NCBI RefSeq assembly: GCF_018336155.1
Contig: NZ_JAGYHF010000016.1
Span: 33,286-97,285 of the forward strand
Direction of reading: 5' to 3'
Length of the DNA: 64,000 nucleotides
From: Pseudomonas rustica
Lineage (GTDB): Bacteria > Pseudomonadota > Gammaproteobacteria > Pseudomonadales > Pseudomonadaceae
Position numbers and translations under genes: made by a program. The notes under the pieces are model-generated. The model ran no database searches and had not been told where the DNA came from. It saw nothing but the letters and a program-made list of their open reading frames with translations. Shown piece by piece: positions 62,977 to 64,000 of the stretch. Numbering within the stretch: position 1 is the stretch's first letter; every line of letters begins with the position of its first letter.

Positions 62977-63789
62977 ATGACACTCCGTTATCCACAGGTC
63001 TTGCTGCTGCTCTGTGCCTTTAATGTGCTGCCCGTGGCCATGGCTGCCGACAGCGTCAAACTCGACACGCCGGTCGGTGGCTGGCGCAGCGGCGCACCCG
63101 AAGGCGAGGGCGAAAGTTTTCGTCAGACCGTCAACTATCCGGCCTCATCAGTGAATACGCCGGTTGGCCAAGCCAAGACCGCGCGCATCAGTGGCGAGAT
63201 CAAAGCCACGCCGAAGGGCAATGAGCCGGGTCGATTGATCGTCAACGGCGTGAGCATGCCGTTGAAAATTGACGAGTCCGGGCGCTTTGATCGACCGTTC
63301 TCTTTTCCCAATGGGAGCAACAGTGTCGAGGTGCGCAGTCCCGACGGACAACAACGGCACCGCACGCAGTTCCTCAATACCAGTGGTGGTGCGACCCCGG
63401 CCAAGCTTCGCGTTTTATTGGCATGGGACAGCGACGGTACCGACCTCGACCTGCACCTCGTCACGCCCGATGGCGCGCACATCTGGTACGGCAATCGCGT
63501 CGCGCCAAACGGTGCAGCGCTGGATGTCGACGTCACCACTGGTTACGGCCCGGAAATCTTCGCCATGCCGGCACCGATCAAGGGTCAGTATCTGGTTTAC
63601 GTGAATTATTACGGCGGTGGCTATCGAGGAGATGAAGAGGGAGGGGATGACGCGGTACAGCCGTTAACCACGGCGCAGGTAACGGTGATCACCGAAGAGG
63701 GAACACCGAGCGAGAAGATGGAGACGTTCCTTATCCCGATGCGCGCGGTGGGGGAGTTGACGCTGGTTAAGTCGTTTAGCTATCCGTGA
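62977..63789 (+). CDS. magF: MagF: second DUF2135 (YfaP-like) periplasmic protein
   Basis: 270 residues. Signal peptide MTLRYPQVLLLLCAFNVLPVAMA, mature start SVKLDTPVGGWRSGAPEGEG, DUF2135 core LLAWDSDGTDLDLHLVTPDG and QYLVYVNYYGGGYRGDEEGG. Clearly a paralogue of MagA at the other end of the operon. Starts 3 nt after magE. Followed by the operon terminator. Role in the complex unknown. Confidence 0.88.
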   Translation: MTLRYPQVLLLLCAFNVLPVAMAADSVKLDTPVGGWRSGAPEGEGESFRQTVNYPASSVNTPVGQAKTARISGEIKATPKGNEPGRLIVNGVSMPLKIDESGRFDRPFSFPNGSNSVEVRSPDGQQRHRTQFLNTSGGATPAKLRVLLAWDSDGTDLDLHLVTPDGAHIWYGNRVAPNGAALDVDVTTGYGPEIFAMPAPIKGQYLVYVNYYGGGYRGDEEGGDDAVQPLTTAQVTVITEEGTPSEKMETFLIPMRAVGELTLVKSFSYP

Positions 63790-63834
63790 GGCTCAGGTAC
63801 AGCGATCGCAGCTTATATATAGAAGAGCAGGGCA

Positions 63835-63866
63835 ACGAAGGCCGACCCCTTGGGGTCGGCCTTCGT
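63835..63866 (+). terminator. Intrinsic terminator after magF
   Basis: 15-bp perfect stem ACGAAGGCCGACCCC with its complement around a tiny loop, followed by gttt and a later T6 run. Confidence 0.9.
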
Positions 63867-63913
63867 GTTTGCGGGCTTTTTTGACCAATGTGACAGAAAT
63901 ATGAAAATAGACG

Positions 63914-63941
63914 TTGACGGCAAATCCCAGACGTCTATAAT
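63914..63941 (+). promoter_or_regulatory. Near-consensus promoter with GC-rich discriminator, rRNA-operon-like
   Basis: TTGACG (63914-63919), 16-nt spacer, TATAAT (63936-63941), then TTCGCCCC, the GC-rich discriminator typical of growth-rate-regulated stable RNA promoters. The following ggaaaactccttgagattca resembles leaders of pseudomonad rrn operons. The RNA genes would be beyond the window. Confidence 0.6.
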
Positions 63942-64000
63942 TCGCCCCACTTCCGGCGCAGTCGAAACGGAAAACTCCTTGAGATTCAATGAGTTAAGTG

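Overview
This 64 kb window is a chromosomal segment of a Pseudomonas of the fluorescens group. Three things support this. Gene order matches the pseudomonad core: rpoA-rplQ-katA-ftnA-uvrA-MFS-ssb, and later nrdR-ribD-ribE-ribBA-ribH-nusB-thiL-pgpA-ribA and dxs-ispA-xseB. Codon use is GC-rich throughout. The intergenic spaces carry several families of REP/REPIN inverted repeats typical of this group. I see no prophage, IS transposase, tRNA, rRNA body or CRISPR array.

Layout. 1-8.5 kb: housekeeping block (3' end of rpoA, L17, catalase, non-heme ferritin, UvrA on the minus strand, a YajR-like MFS transporter, SSB). 8.7-9.9 kb: a lone membrane acyltransferase. 10-14.5 kb: a six-gene minus-strand operon matching E. 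coli yjfIJKLMC (DUF2170, PspA/IM30, DUF2491, DUF350, DUF1190, ATP-grasp glutathionylspermidine-synthase-like), with a predicted promoter flanked by two identical palindromes. 14.7-18.5 kb: isochorismatase-like hydrolase divergent from a GlxA-type AraC regulator, then DUF3182 and an alpha/beta hydrolase. 18.5-22.5 kb: a tightly overlapping minus-strand membrane-lipid operon (DUF72, YbhP, ClsB, YbhN). 22.8-29.3 kb: a large MscS-type channel and full-length Lhr helicase. 29.6-32.5 kb: two coupled sugar-nucleotide epimerases/reductases and an OmpW porin.

32.7-36 kb: a zinc-type operon (DUF2796 His-rich periplasmic protein, ABC ATPase, FtsX-like permease, DUF3299) with a candidate Zur box. 36-38.7 kb: small hypothetical, CnoX-like thioredoxin, methyltransferase, YbaY-type lipoprotein. 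38.7-46.9 kb: nrdR and the riboflavin genes with nusB, thiL and pgpA. RibBA carries a degenerate GTP cyclohydrolase II half, and a separate intact RibA lies 3.7 kb downstream. 46.9-49.7 kb: cobalamin uptake (BtuF and convergent BtuB). 49.9-53 kb: dxs-ispA-xseB (isoprenoid precursors plus exonuclease VII small subunit).

53.0-53.6 kb is a 0.6 kb non-coding stretch with a ~19.5-bp periodic repeat, a REPIN, a perfect 12-bp hairpin and a probable mag promoter and leader. 53.6-63.8 kb is a complete six-gene bacterial alpha-2-macroglobulin operon (magA-F, equivalent to E. coli yfaP/A/T/S/Q): a giant macroglobulin lacking the thioester cysteine, made with an NlpC/P60-like protein, a three-part SxxK/SpoIID/HExxH protein and two DUF2135 proteins. 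The window ends in a strong terminator and a near-consensus promoter with a GC-rich discriminator, which looks like the start of an rRNA operon leader.

The best candidates for incompletely understood biology are the yjf operon with its twin operators and the mag operon with its peptidoglycan-enzyme-like partners. Neither gene set is new as a family.
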